Below are positions 16,431 to 25,047 of a stretch of 39,088 bases of DNA, one piece after another. Both the position numbers and the translations under genes were made by a program. The stretch comes from Muribaculaceae bacterium. GTDB taxonomy: Bacteria > Bacteroidota > Bacteroidia > Bacteroidales > Muribaculaceae. The notes beneath the pieces are model-generated. The model saw only the letters and a list, made by a program, of their open reading frames with translations, did no database searches and had not been told where the DNA came from. Position 1 is the first letter of the stretch. The number at the start of each line of letters is the position of its first letter. The stretch covers positions 1 to 39,088 of the forward strand of contig JAFTDD010000038.1 in NCBI GenBank assembly GCA_017454355.1. Direction: 5' to 3'.

Positions 16431-18563
16431 ATGAATACGAGAATCCACGTCCTCCCTCCGCCTCCTCATAAAGGAGGGGGAAGAATCAGAATAACAGTCC
16501 TCGGGACGCTTATAGCCTGCGCCATCAGTGCCGCGGCACAAATCAATGTGTCGCAGGTGGTCACCATTGGCCGTAACGCTCTATACTTTGAGGACTACGT
16601 TCTCTCTATCCAATATTTCAACCAAGCCATCAACGCCGATAGCACTCAGGCCGAGCCTTACTTCTACCGCTCTGTCGCTAAAATCAATCTGGACGATTAT
16701 CAAGGAGCCGAGCAAGACGCGACTCGCGCCATCGACATCAAGCCGTTTATCGTCGATGCTTTCCGTGTGCGAGCCGTGGCCCGCCAAAACCAGGGCAACT
16801 ATGCCGGAGCCATCAGCGACTATGATGCCGGCCTGCGTCTGCGGCCCGAGGACAAAATGCTCATCGTCAACAAGGCCGTTTGTCTGGGCGCCACAAAAGA
16901 CTATGACGGCGCTCAAGCCACTTACGACCGGTTGCTGGCTATTGACCCCCGCAACGACCGCGCCCATCTGGGTTTGGCCCACCTCTGCCTCGAGCGAGGT
17001 GATACTGTCGCCGCGCGCCAACACGTTGACCGCAGCATTGAACTATCGAAAAACAATGCCGGAGCCTACGTCATCCGCGCCGAGATACAGATGCGGCACG
17101 ACAGTGACTATGCCGGTGCTCTCGAGAGCCTGAACGAGGCCATAAAGTTAGAGCCGCGTCAAGCCTCATACTTCGTCAACCGGGCCTTCATGAAATATAA
17201 ACTTGATGACTACTTTGGCGCGATGGCCGACTATGACTATGCCATCGGCCTTGACCCGGCATCTGTCGAGGCTCATTTTAACCGCGCGCTACTTTACACC
17301 GAAGTGGGGGAGTACAACAAGGCTATCAATGACTACTCGTTTGTTCTCAAGGGTGACCCAGACAACTTTATGGCACGCTACAATCGCGCCATGGTGTATA
17401 TGCAAACCGGCGAGAATCGTCGTGCTGTGGCCGACCTCACCGCCGTTATCGAGAAGTATCCGGACTTTGAGAGCGGTTTTATTGCCCGTGCCCAGGCCAA
17501 GCAGCAGATGGGTGACCGCCGCGGCAGCCAAGCCGACTATGACCACGCTATGGCAATGTTCCGCAGCAAACACACGCGCACCAGCGACTATGATCCGGCG
17601 CAGATTGAACTTGAGAAAGCCATCGAGGCACGTCAACGCGGCGAGGTGCCCACCGAGACCGAAGGGGAAGTCATCAACCGCTTCAACACTCTGCTCACCG
17701 TCACGCCCGAGAACCCGATTAAGCCGGAGTATGACAACAAGCAGCGCGGACGCATTCAAGACGCCAACGTCGAGGTTGAGCCTCAACCGGCTTTTGAACT
17801 CACATACTATAGCCACGACAACAAACTCAACGGCAAGACCCATTACTTGCGAGAGATTGCCGAGGTTAACGATAGCCACGCCCTGCCGCGTACGCTCACC
17901 ATTACGGGCAACGCGCGCCGGCTCACCGACGATGAGATTGCTGCCTGTTTCGCCTCAATTGAGTATTACAACAGCCTGATCTCGACCAATCCGCCTCGGT
18001 CAATCGATTACTTCGCCCGCGCTCTCGACTATCTGCTCGTCAAGGACACCGATCGCGCCATTGCCGACTGTGACCGTGCTCTGGCGTTAAATCCCGACTT
18101 TGCCCTGGCCTATATGCTCCGTGCCGCCGCGCGTGATTTGGCGATTGACATCCGTCGTGCCGCCTCAACCGAAGGCCTTGCCACCGCCCCTGCGATGGAT
18201 TCTCAAGCGTCAGCGGTCGGTCATACCACCGCTCCCGCGGTGGCTCTGCACCAACGCCAAGACGCAGCCGACATGGATGCCGTAATCGCTGACCTCGACA
18301 GCGCGTTGGCCATCTCGCCCAAGAACCCTTACGCCCTCTACAACAAAGCCTTGGTGCTCGTGCGCCAAGGCAACCTCACCGAGGCTATAAGTTGCTACAG
18401 CGCGGCGCTCACCATCAAACCCGACCTCGCCGAGGCTTACTATAACCGGGGTATCACTTACCTCCGTCTGGGCAACCGCCAGCAAGGCGTCGCCGACTTG
18501 AGCAAGGCCGGCGAACTCGGCATCCTGCCCAGTTACAACGTCCTCAAGCGCATGTCCCGCTAA
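16431..18563 (+). CDS. Secreted tetratricopeptide-repeat (TPR) protein
   Basis: 710 residues from the ATG at 16431; a TTG at 16404 extends the frame but overlaps the putative promoter. The signal peptide has a hydrophobic core (ITVLGTLIACAISAAA, about residues 21-36) preceded by an odd PPPPHKGGG stretch encoded by a palindrome-like repeat. About seven consecutive TPR units follow (for example AEPYFYRSVAKINLDDYQGA, AHFNRALLYTEVGEYNKAIN), then a linker of about 150 residues with two KxRGxI-like charged stretches, and three more TPRs at the C terminus (YALYNKALVLVRQGNLTEAI, AEAYYNRGITYLRLGN). TPRs bind partner proteins; the partner is unknown. Single-gene transcript, converging with relA on a hairpin. 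Confidence 0.88.
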   Translation: MNTRIHVLPPPPHKGGGRIRITVLGTLIACAISAAAQINVSQVVTIGRNALYFEDYVLSIQYFNQAINADSTQAEPYFYRSVAKINLDDYQGAEQDATRAIDIKPFIVDAFRVRAVARQNQGNYAGAISDYDAGLRLRPEDKMLIVNKAVCLGATKDYDGAQATYDRLLAIDPRNDRAHLGLAHLCLERGDTVAARQHVDRSIELSKNNAGAYVIRAEIQMRHDSDYAGALESLNEAIKLEPRQASYFVNRAFMKYKLDDYFGAMADYDYAIGLDPASVEAHFNRALLYTEVGEYNKAINDYSFVLKGDPDNFMARYNRAMVYMQTGENRRAVADLTAVIEKYPDFESGFIARAQAKQQMGDRRGSQADYDHAMAMFRSKHTRTSDYDPAQIELEKAIEARQRGEVPTETEGEVINRFNTLLTVTPENPIKPEYDNKQRGRIQDANVEVEPQPAFELTYYSHDNKLNGKTHYLREIAEVNDSHALPRTLTITGNARRLTDDEIAACFASIEYYNSLISTNPPRSIDYFARALDYLLVKDTDRAIADCDRALALNPDFALAYMLRAAARDLAIDIRRAASTEGLATAPAMDSQASAVGHTTAPAVALHQRQDAADMDAVIADLDSALAISPKNPYALYNKALVLVRQGNLTEAISCYSAALTIKPDLAEAYYNRGITYLRLGNRQQGVADLSKAGELGILPSYNVLKRMSR
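16451..16480 (+). repeat. GC-rich palindrome-like repeat inside the TPR signal peptide
   Basis: CCTCCT and AGGAGG form a short dyad within a CCTCC...GGAGGGGG stretch related to the intergenic inverted repeat at 13076-13157. Here it is translated in frame as PPPPHKGGG between the start codon and the hydrophobic core. Confidence 0.5.
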
Positions 18564-18577
18564 AGCAGGGTGTGTAT

Positions 18578-18617
18578 ATCAATCAATCGGCCTCCGTAAG
18601 GAGAGCCGATGATTGAT
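18578..18617. terminator. Hairpin between the converging TPR and relA genes
   Basis: ATCAATCAATCGGC pairs with GCCGATGATTGAT (one-base bulge) around an inner CTCC-GTAA-GGAG hairpin. Both genes end toward it, so it may act bidirectionally. A run of eight G follows at 18641-18648. Confidence 0.6.
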
Positions 18618-18694
18618 GTTATAAGTTATTATATAAAACAGGGGGGGGCAATGTCAAGCGGTCAATTTGTTTTTGCTTGAGGTGGCCGGCGCAG

Positions 18695-18715
18695 GGGCGC
18701 GCGGCATGGCCAACC
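18695..18715 (+). repeat. 21-bp dispersed intergenic repeat, copy 2
   Basis: Identical over 21 bases to 4361-4381. It ends 8 bp before the relA stop codon region. No function is visible. Confidence 0.6.
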
Positions 18716-18722
18716 ATCGGGT

Positions 18723-21002
18723 TTACAGGCGGTCGACGTGCTTGACGCCTTTCACGCCTTGAATTTTCTTGATGAGGGTGTCGAGCGAAGCCAGACTGCC
18801 GATGGAGATGGTGAGCACGCCCTCAAAGGAGCCGTCCTTTGACTGAATCGAGATGCCGTGCAGCATCGTGTCGCTGTTCTTGTTAATCACGCTCGTGATT
18901 GAGGCCACGATGCCGATGTCATCACGGCCCACCACGCGCAGTGTCGCGGCAAACTGCGTGCCAATCTTGCCGCTCCAGTCACAACGGATGATGCGGTAAG
19001 GGTAGCGCTCGGCAAGGTGGCGCACGTTTGCGCAGTCGGCGCGGTGAACCTTCACGGCGCCGTCGCTGGCGATAAAGCCAATCACTTTGTCGCCGTAAAT
19101 CGGGTTGCAGCACTTCGACAACTTGTAGTTAATGCCCTTGACGCCGGTGCCAATCACGAGCACATCGCCACTGGCGGCGGGAGCGTCGGCGGCCGGAGTG
19201 CCGCCGTCGGGCGAGGCGGGCGTGTGCAGCACAAAATCCTCGGCACTGCCGCTTTGTCGCGTAGTGGGCTCCACCGGTTCGTTCTGCCGCTGCACTTGGG
19301 CGTCATACTGCTCGATGACAGTGTTCACGTCAAGCGTGCCGGCGTCAATGGCCAGGAAGAAGTCGGTATTGGTCTTATAGCCCATGCGCTTAATCAGTCG
19401 CGCCAGCGTCGCCTCGTCAAGGTTAATCTTGCGGTTGCGGAAACGACGTTGTAACAGTTCGCGGGCGATATTCACTTTGCGGCTGGCGGCCTCGTTGATG
19501 GCTTGGCGAATCTTATTGCGCGCTTTGCTCGTCACCACGATGTTGAGCCAGTCGGCGCGCGGCACCTGGGTGGCGCCGGTAAGGATTTCGACGGTGTCGC
19601 CACTGCGCAGCCGATAGTTAATCTTCTGGTTCTTGCCGTCGATGCGCGCGCCCATGCAGCGGCATCCCAGCGAACTGTGGATGTGGAAGGCGAAGTCGAG
19701 CACCGTCGCGCCGCTGGGCAACTTGAACAGGTCGCCCTTGGGTGTGAAGACAAACACTTCTTTCTCGTACACGTTGGTGCTCATCGAGCGGATGAGTTGC
19801 ATCTGCCCCTCGCTGCCGGTCTCGAGAATTTCGCGCACGTTGTTCATCCACACGTCTAGGTCGCCCTCGCTCTTGATGCCCTTATACTTCCAGTGGGCGG
19901 CGAGGCCGCGCTCGGCAACGTCGTCCATGCGGCGGGTGCGGATCTGCACCTCAACCCACTTGTTGTCCGGACCGTTGACGGTGATGTGAAGCGACTCGTA
20001 TCCGTTGCTCTTGGGAATGGTAATCCAGTCGCGCAGGCGGCGAGTGTTGGCCGTGTAGATGTCGGTCACCACAGAGTATGCCATCCAGCAGTCGGCCTTC
20101 TCGCGCTCCGGAGCCGAGTCGAGGATGATGCGGATGGCAAACAGGTCGTAGATGCCGTCCAAGTCAACCTGCTGCTTGGTCATCTTGTTCCAAATGCTGT
20201 TGATGCTCTTGGTGCGGCCTTTAATCTCAAACTTGAGGCCCGCAGCCACCAATGCGTCGTGAACCGGTTGGATAAAGTCCTTCACATATTTATCGCGTGC
20301 GACCTTGGTCTCGCTCAACTTCTCGGCAATCTGCGAGTAAACCTTGCGGTTGAGGTACTTGAGCGACATGTCCTCCAAGTCGCCCTTCACCTGGTAGAGA
20401 CCCAGGCGGTGGGCGAGTGGCGCGTAGAGGTAGCGGGCCTCGGTGGAGATGTTGCGCACCAACTCCTCATCGGGGTGATGGTTGATGCGGCGCATCAGGG
20501 CAAGACGGTCGGCAATCATGATGAGGATAACGCGGATGTCCTCGGCAAAGGTGATGAGCAACTTGTGGAAGTTCTCGTCCTGCACCGCGGCCTGTTTCTT
20601 GTAGAGGTCGCCCACGGCGAGCAGGCCGTGAACCAAGTGAGCCACATCGTTGCCAAAGCGACGGCGCAGCGCGTCATACTCCACAGCCCCTTTCTTGCAC
20701 AGGTTGTAGAGCAACGTGGCCAGCAGCATGTCGCGGTCAGGCGCGATGCTCCGTGCCAGGGTGAGTGCCGTGTCTAGGTGGCGGTGCACAGGGTTGATGC
20801 CGTAACGGTCGCGGCGCAAGTAGCCGCCCTCCACGGCACGGCGCATTATCACGTGAACGTCGTGAACATCGTCGGCCGTGATGATGCCGCGGTGCAGGTC
20901 CACCAACTCTCGCGACATGGCAATCACCTCTCGCGCCTCGTTCCCACGGAAAAACGGCTCTTGCGTCTCTCCTCTCTCTATGTTGACTTTTTTCTCTTCC
21001 AT
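18723..21002 (-). CDS. relA: RelA/SpoT-family (p)ppGpp synthetase with a degenerate hydrolase site
   Basis: 759 residues with the full long-RSH layout. The HD hydrolase-like domain is at about 40-220, the synthetase domain at 262-375 (GRTKSINSIWNKM; DLFAIRII; DWITIPKSNGYESLHI; EVQIRT with the catalytic Glu351; RGLAAHWKYK), TGS at about 415-475 (VFVFTPKGDLFKLP) and ACT at about 687-759. The synthetase motifs look intact. In the hydrolase domain the usual HD and following ED residues are replaced: the stretch reads ATLLYNLCKKG (residues 95-105), Tyr99-Asn100 standing where His-Asp should be. This suggests a synthetase-only, RelA-like enzyme with its dead HD domain kept for regulation. It is followed at 46 bp by the helicase gene upstream on the same strand. 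Confidence 0.93.
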   Translation of the reverse strand: MEEKKVNIERGETQEPFFRGNEAREVIAMSRELVDLHRGIITADDVHDVHVIMRRAVEGGYLRRDRYGINPVHRHLDTALTLARSIAPDRDMLLATLLYNLCKKGAVEYDALRRRFGNDVAHLVHGLLAVGDLYKKQAAVQDENFHKLLITFAEDIRVILIMIADRLALMRRINHHPDEELVRNISTEARYLYAPLAHRLGLYQVKGDLEDMSLKYLNRKVYSQIAEKLSETKVARDKYVKDFIQPVHDALVAAGLKFEIKGRTKSINSIWNKMTKQQVDLDGIYDLFAIRIILDSAPEREKADCWMAYSVVTDIYTANTRRLRDWITIPKSNGYESLHITVNGPDNKWVEVQIRTRRMDDVAERGLAAHWKYKGIKSEGDLDVWMNNVREILETGSEGQMQLIRSMSTNVYEKEVFVFTPKGDLFKLPSGATVLDFAFHIHSSLGCRCMGARIDGKNQKINYRLRSGDTVEILTGATQVPRADWLNIVVTSKARNKIRQAINEAASRKVNIARELLQRRFRNRKINLDEATLARLIKRMGYKTNTDFFLAIDAGTLDVNTVIEQYDAQVQRQNEPVEPTTRQSGSAEDFVLHTPASPDGGTPAADAPAASGDVLVIGTGVKGINYKLSKCCNPIYGDKVIGFIASDGAVKVHRADCANVRHLAERYPYRIIRCDWSGKIGTQFAATLRVVGRDDIGIVASITSVINKNSDTMLHGISIQSKDGSFEGVLTISIGSLASLDTLIKKIQGVKGVKHVDRL

Positions 21003-21047
21003 AATTGCTTTACTATCGTCTAAAAACTACATGCTATATGCTACATG

Positions 21048-23102
21048 CTACTTCTTGCGTTTTTTGGGCTGGAGCAGTTGGCGTGCCTTGTCGCGGCATT
21101 CGTCGGCATCCTCTTCCAGGCCGAGGCTGTCGTAACAGTCGGCCAGCCTTAGCCACGGCTCGTGGCGCGTCTTGTCGGCACGGGCGGCGCGGCGATAGAC
21201 CTTGGCGGCAGCCGCCTCGTCGCCGGCGAGCATGACGTCGCCCATGGTCATGAGCAGTTCAAAGTCGCCTGGCGCTAACTTTGCGGCCTGTTCCAATAGT
21301 TGGAGAGCCTTGTCGCGGTCGTCGAGCAGCATGAGTACGCGCGCTTTGCCGAGCATCGCGCGGTGGCAGTTGGCGTCGAGGCGCAGAGCCTTGTCAAAGT
21401 TGGCCATTGCCGAGCGCACCGCCACCTTGTCGACCTCGACGCTGTGAGCCAGCGGCACATTGCCCACAGTGGCCGGCAGGCCACCCATCTCTAATGACTG
21501 GAAACCCAGCGAGGCATACTCGGCCGCCATGCTGTCAATCACCGCTTTTTGCTCGTCGATAATTTGTTGCAAACGTGCCAAACGCCCCAGTTTGGATATA
21601 ATCAGCCTGCGGACGGCGGGCCGTTGCAGTTCGTCGCGATAGCGCATTCCGTCGGCAAAAAGTTCCAGTGCCTGACGCAGGTCGCCGGCATCGAGAGCGG
21701 CCGCCGAGCGTGCATACAGGTCGTTGGCTCGCTGGTTGCGCACGGCGTCGTCGATGGCCGCGCGATCGTTGAACGAGCGCGAGAACGATAACACCTCGCC
21801 GCTGACGCGCACGTCACGCTGCGACAGTCGCCGGCATAGCGTGATACCCTCCAATGAGCGGCAACGGGACAGCGCCACGTAGGCCTGGCCGCACTCAAAC
21901 GCGCCGCCCTCAAAGTCGATGGCCACCCGAGAGAATGTCTTGCCCTGGCTCTTGTGTACCGTCAGTGCCCAAGCGGCTTTGAGCGGCAACTGCTTGAAGG
22001 TGCCGAGCACCTTCTCAACAACCTGCTGCTTCTCCTTGTCGTAGGAATATTGGATGTTTTCCCACACGTCCGCTTTGACCTGGTAATCCTCTCCATCCTC
22101 CAGTTCTACCCACACGAAGTCATCGCCCATCGCGCTCACTCGTCCCACCGTGCCGTTCACCCATCGGCGGTCGCGGTCGTTGCGGATAAAGAGCACTTGG
22201 GCACCCACCTTGAGCGTGAGGTCAACATCGGTAGGCAACGAGCGCTCGTCAAAGAGGCCTTCCACCTCGCCAAGGTAGTGCATCTCCGGCTCGTCAATGG
22301 CAGCCATGTGCTGCTCGTTGATGGCGCTCACGGTGTCGCGGCGCGAGGCCAATGTCATCACCATCGCGTCGTCGTCTTCATTGCCGCCGTCGGGGTCGAG
22401 GCGGTCATTGAGCAACTGCAGGTCAGCGTCAAGAGGCTGTCCGCCGCGCACCCGGTCGAGCAGCGCGACAAACTGCGGATCCTCCTGGCGGTAGACTTTG
22501 CGCAGTTCCACAGGCAGCAATCCCAACTTCTCAAAGACGCGAGCGTTGAAAAAGAAAAAGTTGTGATAGTGCATCGAGAGTATCTGCCGCTCGTCGCTTT
22601 TCACAACCGGTGGCAGTTGGAACACGTCGCCCACAAAGAGCAACTGCTTGCCGCCGAAAGGCTCGCGCCACCGCCCCGTGTAGCAGCGCAGCACGCGGTC
22701 CACATGGTCGATAATGTCGGCTCTCACCATCGAAATCTCGTCGATGATAATCAGTTCCAACTCTTGCAGCAGTTTCACCTTGTCCTTTGGAAAACGCAGC
22801 GTCTTCTTGAGGCGGGCAGGGGAGTAGTCGGGGTCGTCGGGCAGTAACGGCTTGAACGGTATCTTAAAGAAGGAGTGCAGCGTCTGGCCTCCCACGTTGA
22901 CGGCCGCCACGCCCGTCGGGGCGAGCACGACATACTTCTTCTTGGTGTGGGCGCAGATGTAGCGCAGGAACGTGCTCTTGCCCGTGCCGGCCTTGCCTGT
23001 GAGAAACACCGAGCGGTTGGTGCCGGCAATCAACTGCCACACCAACCGGAATTCGGGATTTTGCAGGTCTATCTCCTGTGACAAGAGGTTCAACTCGTCC
23101 AT
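21048..23102 (-). CDS. PIF1-like ATP-dependent helicase with a TPR-like C-terminal tail
   Basis: 684 residues. Superfamily 1B helicase core: Walker A GKAGTGKST (36-44), motif Ia APTGVAAVNVGGQTLHSFF, Walker B IIIDEISMV (118-126), motif III VGDVFQLPPV, and near residue 380 the motif V/VI region ALTVHKSQGKTF and AYVALSRCRSLEGI. A further 250 residues follow, with TPR-like helical pairs (ANFDKALRLDANCHRAMLGK, QLLEQAAKLAPGDFELLMTM) and a basic end (PKKRKK). The helicase part should unwind DNA 5' to 3' as PIF1/RecD-like proteins do. The TPR tail is not part of the core family and probably recruits partners. It is upstream of relA on the same strand. Confidence 0.9.
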   Translation of the reverse strand: MDELNLLSQEIDLQNPEFRLVWQLIAGTNRSVFLTGKAGTGKSTFLRYICAHTKKKYVVLAPTGVAAVNVGGQTLHSFFKIPFKPLLPDDPDYSPARLKKTLRFPKDKVKLLQELELIIIDEISMVRADIIDHVDRVLRCYTGRWREPFGGKQLLFVGDVFQLPPVVKSDERQILSMHYHNFFFFNARVFEKLGLLPVELRKVYRQEDPQFVALLDRVRGGQPLDADLQLLNDRLDPDGGNEDDDAMVMTLASRRDTVSAINEQHMAAIDEPEMHYLGEVEGLFDERSLPTDVDLTLKVGAQVLFIRNDRDRRWVNGTVGRVSAMGDDFVWVELEDGEDYQVKADVWENIQYSYDKEKQQVVEKVLGTFKQLPLKAAWALTVHKSQGKTFSRVAIDFEGGAFECGQAYVALSRCRSLEGITLCRRLSQRDVRVSGEVLSFSRSFNDRAAIDDAVRNQRANDLYARSAAALDAGDLRQALELFADGMRYRDELQRPAVRRLIISKLGRLARLQQIIDEQKAVIDSMAAEYASLGFQSLEMGGLPATVGNVPLAHSVEVDKVAVRSAMANFDKALRLDANCHRAMLGKARVLMLLDDRDKALQLLEQAAKLAPGDFELLMTMGDVMLAGDEAAAAKVYRRAARADKTRHEPWLRLADCYDSLGLEEDADECRDKARQLLQPKKRKK

Positions 23103-23360
23103 CTTTCTATCCCCCCACGCCAGTGGAGGGCTATATAAATTACGCCCTTCGGGCTGATTTTATTTATAAACAGAGTATAGCGTTTTAGGTGTAGGGACAG
23201 AATTTATTCTGTCCACTCGTCGGCAATCGGGCAGAATAAATTCTGACCCTACAAGCCTAAACCATCCGTTTTGCCCATAACCAATTTAAAACAACATTGG
23301 GGACGACAGCCGCCATCCCCAATGTGCTAAAGAATTCATCTCAAAATGGGGTGCTGCGCA
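23103..23360. other. Intergenic stretch with facing TGTAG hairpins
   Basis: No gene. It holds a small GCCC-TTC-GGGC hairpin near 23143 and, at 23190-23214 and 23229-23253, two facing copies of the TGTAG hairpin family with stem GGACAGAAT / ATTCTGTCC (the second copy has one mismatch). Confidence 0.6.
23190..23253. repeat. TGTAG hairpin pair in inverted orientation
   Basis: Left copy: TGTAG then GGACAGAAT, TT, ATTCTGTCC. The right copy is the near complement ending CTACA. Same design as 11310-11374 but with a different stem sequence that still pairs. Confidence 0.75.
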
Positions 23361-24938
23361 TTAGAAGCGGTAGCCCAATGTGAGGGCAATGCGGTTGTCG
23401 TGGCCCTTGACATCGGCCTTAATCGGAGCCTCGGAGTAACCGGCAACATTCACTTCGCCCGGAACAAACGTCGTGACGTTGTTGCGGATCTTGTGCACAT
23501 AGGCCAGGTCGGCGTAGAAGCCGCCGCTGCGGTAGCCCAAACCGGCAGTGATAAACTGCTGATTGTTATCGTAACTGTAAATCGGGCACGAACCGCTGAC
23601 GCTAATGTTCAGTTTGTCGTCCTTCACCTCCTGCTTGGCAGCCGACGAGCGGTACTGATAACCGGCGCGGATGCTGACTTTGTTGGACGCGCGCACTTCA
23701 CCGCCAATCTTGAAAATGTGGGTGGGCTGGAGATATTCCTTGATCTCGCTCGTGGCGTCGGGATACCAATAGTTGTCGGTGTCACCGATGCGCATCGAGT
23801 TGTTCAGGCGGCACTCATACTCGGCGTTAATCAATCCCACCTGGCCGGCCACCACGCCAATGCTGCCTAAAAGTCGCCACGGAGTGCGAATACGGTACCA
23901 CACGCTGTTGGTGGGAGATGTGGCGTCGATGGTGTAAAGTTCGGTATTGCCGTCATAGAAGGCGGTAGAGATAGTCGTCGTGTAGGTGTCCTTCATTCGC
24001 AGGAACGTCGGAGTGTGTACCGCCAGACCGATGCGGAACTCGTTCACCGGCTTGAAAATCACACCGAACTTGAAGTTGTAACCGGTGCCCGTGGTGCGCG
24101 AGCCGCTGCTGTAGCCCAACGACGCGTTGCCGCCATCGAGAGTCTCGGTGCGCTTGTCGTCTTTCCACACCACTGTGTTCTCGAGCACCTCGCCGTAATA
24201 CTTGTAGTATTTATACAGCATGTCCACGTAGCCGAAGCCGATGCCCCAGTGCACCTTGTTGTTGATGTTGCCGCCCAGGGTGACGTCAAACTCGTCGGTG
24301 TGGCCGTGCTCCTGAATCTCAAACTCGTTGTAGCCGTAGGTGCCGTCCACGCCAAGACCCGAATACTCGTTGCCGCCGGTGTGTATCATCGCGTTTCCCT
24401 CGTAGGTGAGTATCTGCCCCCAACTGCCGCCGTTGTCTTTGTAGAAGGCGTCCATCGAGAGGTTGGACGGTGTGATGCCGTCGTGTGTGGCCCAGTCGGC
24501 GTAGTAGTTGGTGATTGACGTGTGGATGCCGTCCATGCCGCCAAGGAAGCGACGCCGGGCGTCATACTTGCGGTTGTAGGTGAGTCCCCACTGGAAGTAA
24601 GGCATCACGTCGCTGTTGAGACGCATGGCTCCCACATAACCCACGTTGATGCAGTTGAAGCGGGTCATGCTGTTGGAGTTGCCGGTGGTCTTGTTGTTGT
24701 TGAAGTCAAGGCTCGCCGTGATGCTCACGTCACTGCTGCGGTACACGCCGATGCCGCCGGGGTTGTCGTTGATGGCGGTCATGTCGCCTCCCAAAGCGCC
24801 CATCGAGCCTGCCAACGACTGGTAGCGGGCGGTGCCGCGCAGGTCGTCGGTAGAGTACTGCAACGCGTCAAACGTGTATTGCGCACCGGCCAGCAGCGTG
24901 GTGCCGCAAGCCATTATGGTGAGAAAAATCTTTTTCAT
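23361..24938 (-). CDS. OmpP1/FadL-like outer-membrane barrel protein
   Basis: 525 residues from the ATG at 24938 (MKKIFLTIMACGTTLLAGAQ, a signal peptide). A longer open frame to 25307 only runs antiparallel to another reading frame of the next gene and is low-complexity Ala/Thr, so I rejected it. The mature start YTFDALQYSTDDLRGTARYQ with SLAGSMGALGGDMTAINDNP is typical of Bacteroidota FadL/OmpP1-like proteins. The rest has alternating aromatic/polar beta-strand patterns and ends with an aromatic (ALTLGYRF), as outer-membrane barrels do. Members import hydrophobic compounds; the substrate here is unknown. Confidence 0.85.
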   Translation of the reverse strand: MKKIFLTIMACGTTLLAGAQYTFDALQYSTDDLRGTARYQSLAGSMGALGGDMTAINDNPGGIGVYRSSDVSITASLDFNNNKTTGNSNSMTRFNCINVGYVGAMRLNSDVMPYFQWGLTYNRKYDARRRFLGGMDGIHTSITNYYADWATHDGITPSNLSMDAFYKDNGGSWGQILTYEGNAMIHTGGNEYSGLGVDGTYGYNEFEIQEHGHTDEFDVTLGGNINNKVHWGIGFGYVDMLYKYYKYYGEVLENTVVWKDDKRTETLDGGNASLGYSSGSRTTGTGYNFKFGVIFKPVNEFRIGLAVHTPTFLRMKDTYTTTISTAFYDGNTELYTIDATSPTNSVWYRIRTPWRLLGSIGVVAGQVGLINAEYECRLNNSMRIGDTDNYWYPDATSEIKEYLQPTHIFKIGGEVRASNKVSIRAGYQYRSSAAKQEVKDDKLNISVSGSCPIYSYDNNQQFITAGLGYRSGGFYADLAYVHKIRNNVTTFVPGEVNVAGYSEAPIKADVKGHDNRIALTLGYRF

Positions 24939-25047
24939 TTTCGTTAGTCGTTTTTCGTTGTTTGATAGTGGGCGGGACGGTGCCCGCCCGTCTTGAACGT
25001 TAGTCGTTGGAGAGGCGGCGCCCGGGGGCGCGCCATGGCCAGCTGTT

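Noticed and set aside
18641-18648. Run of eight G as a phase-variation tract
   Set aside because: It lies between two converging gene ends, not in a promoter or coding region, so switching has no evident target.
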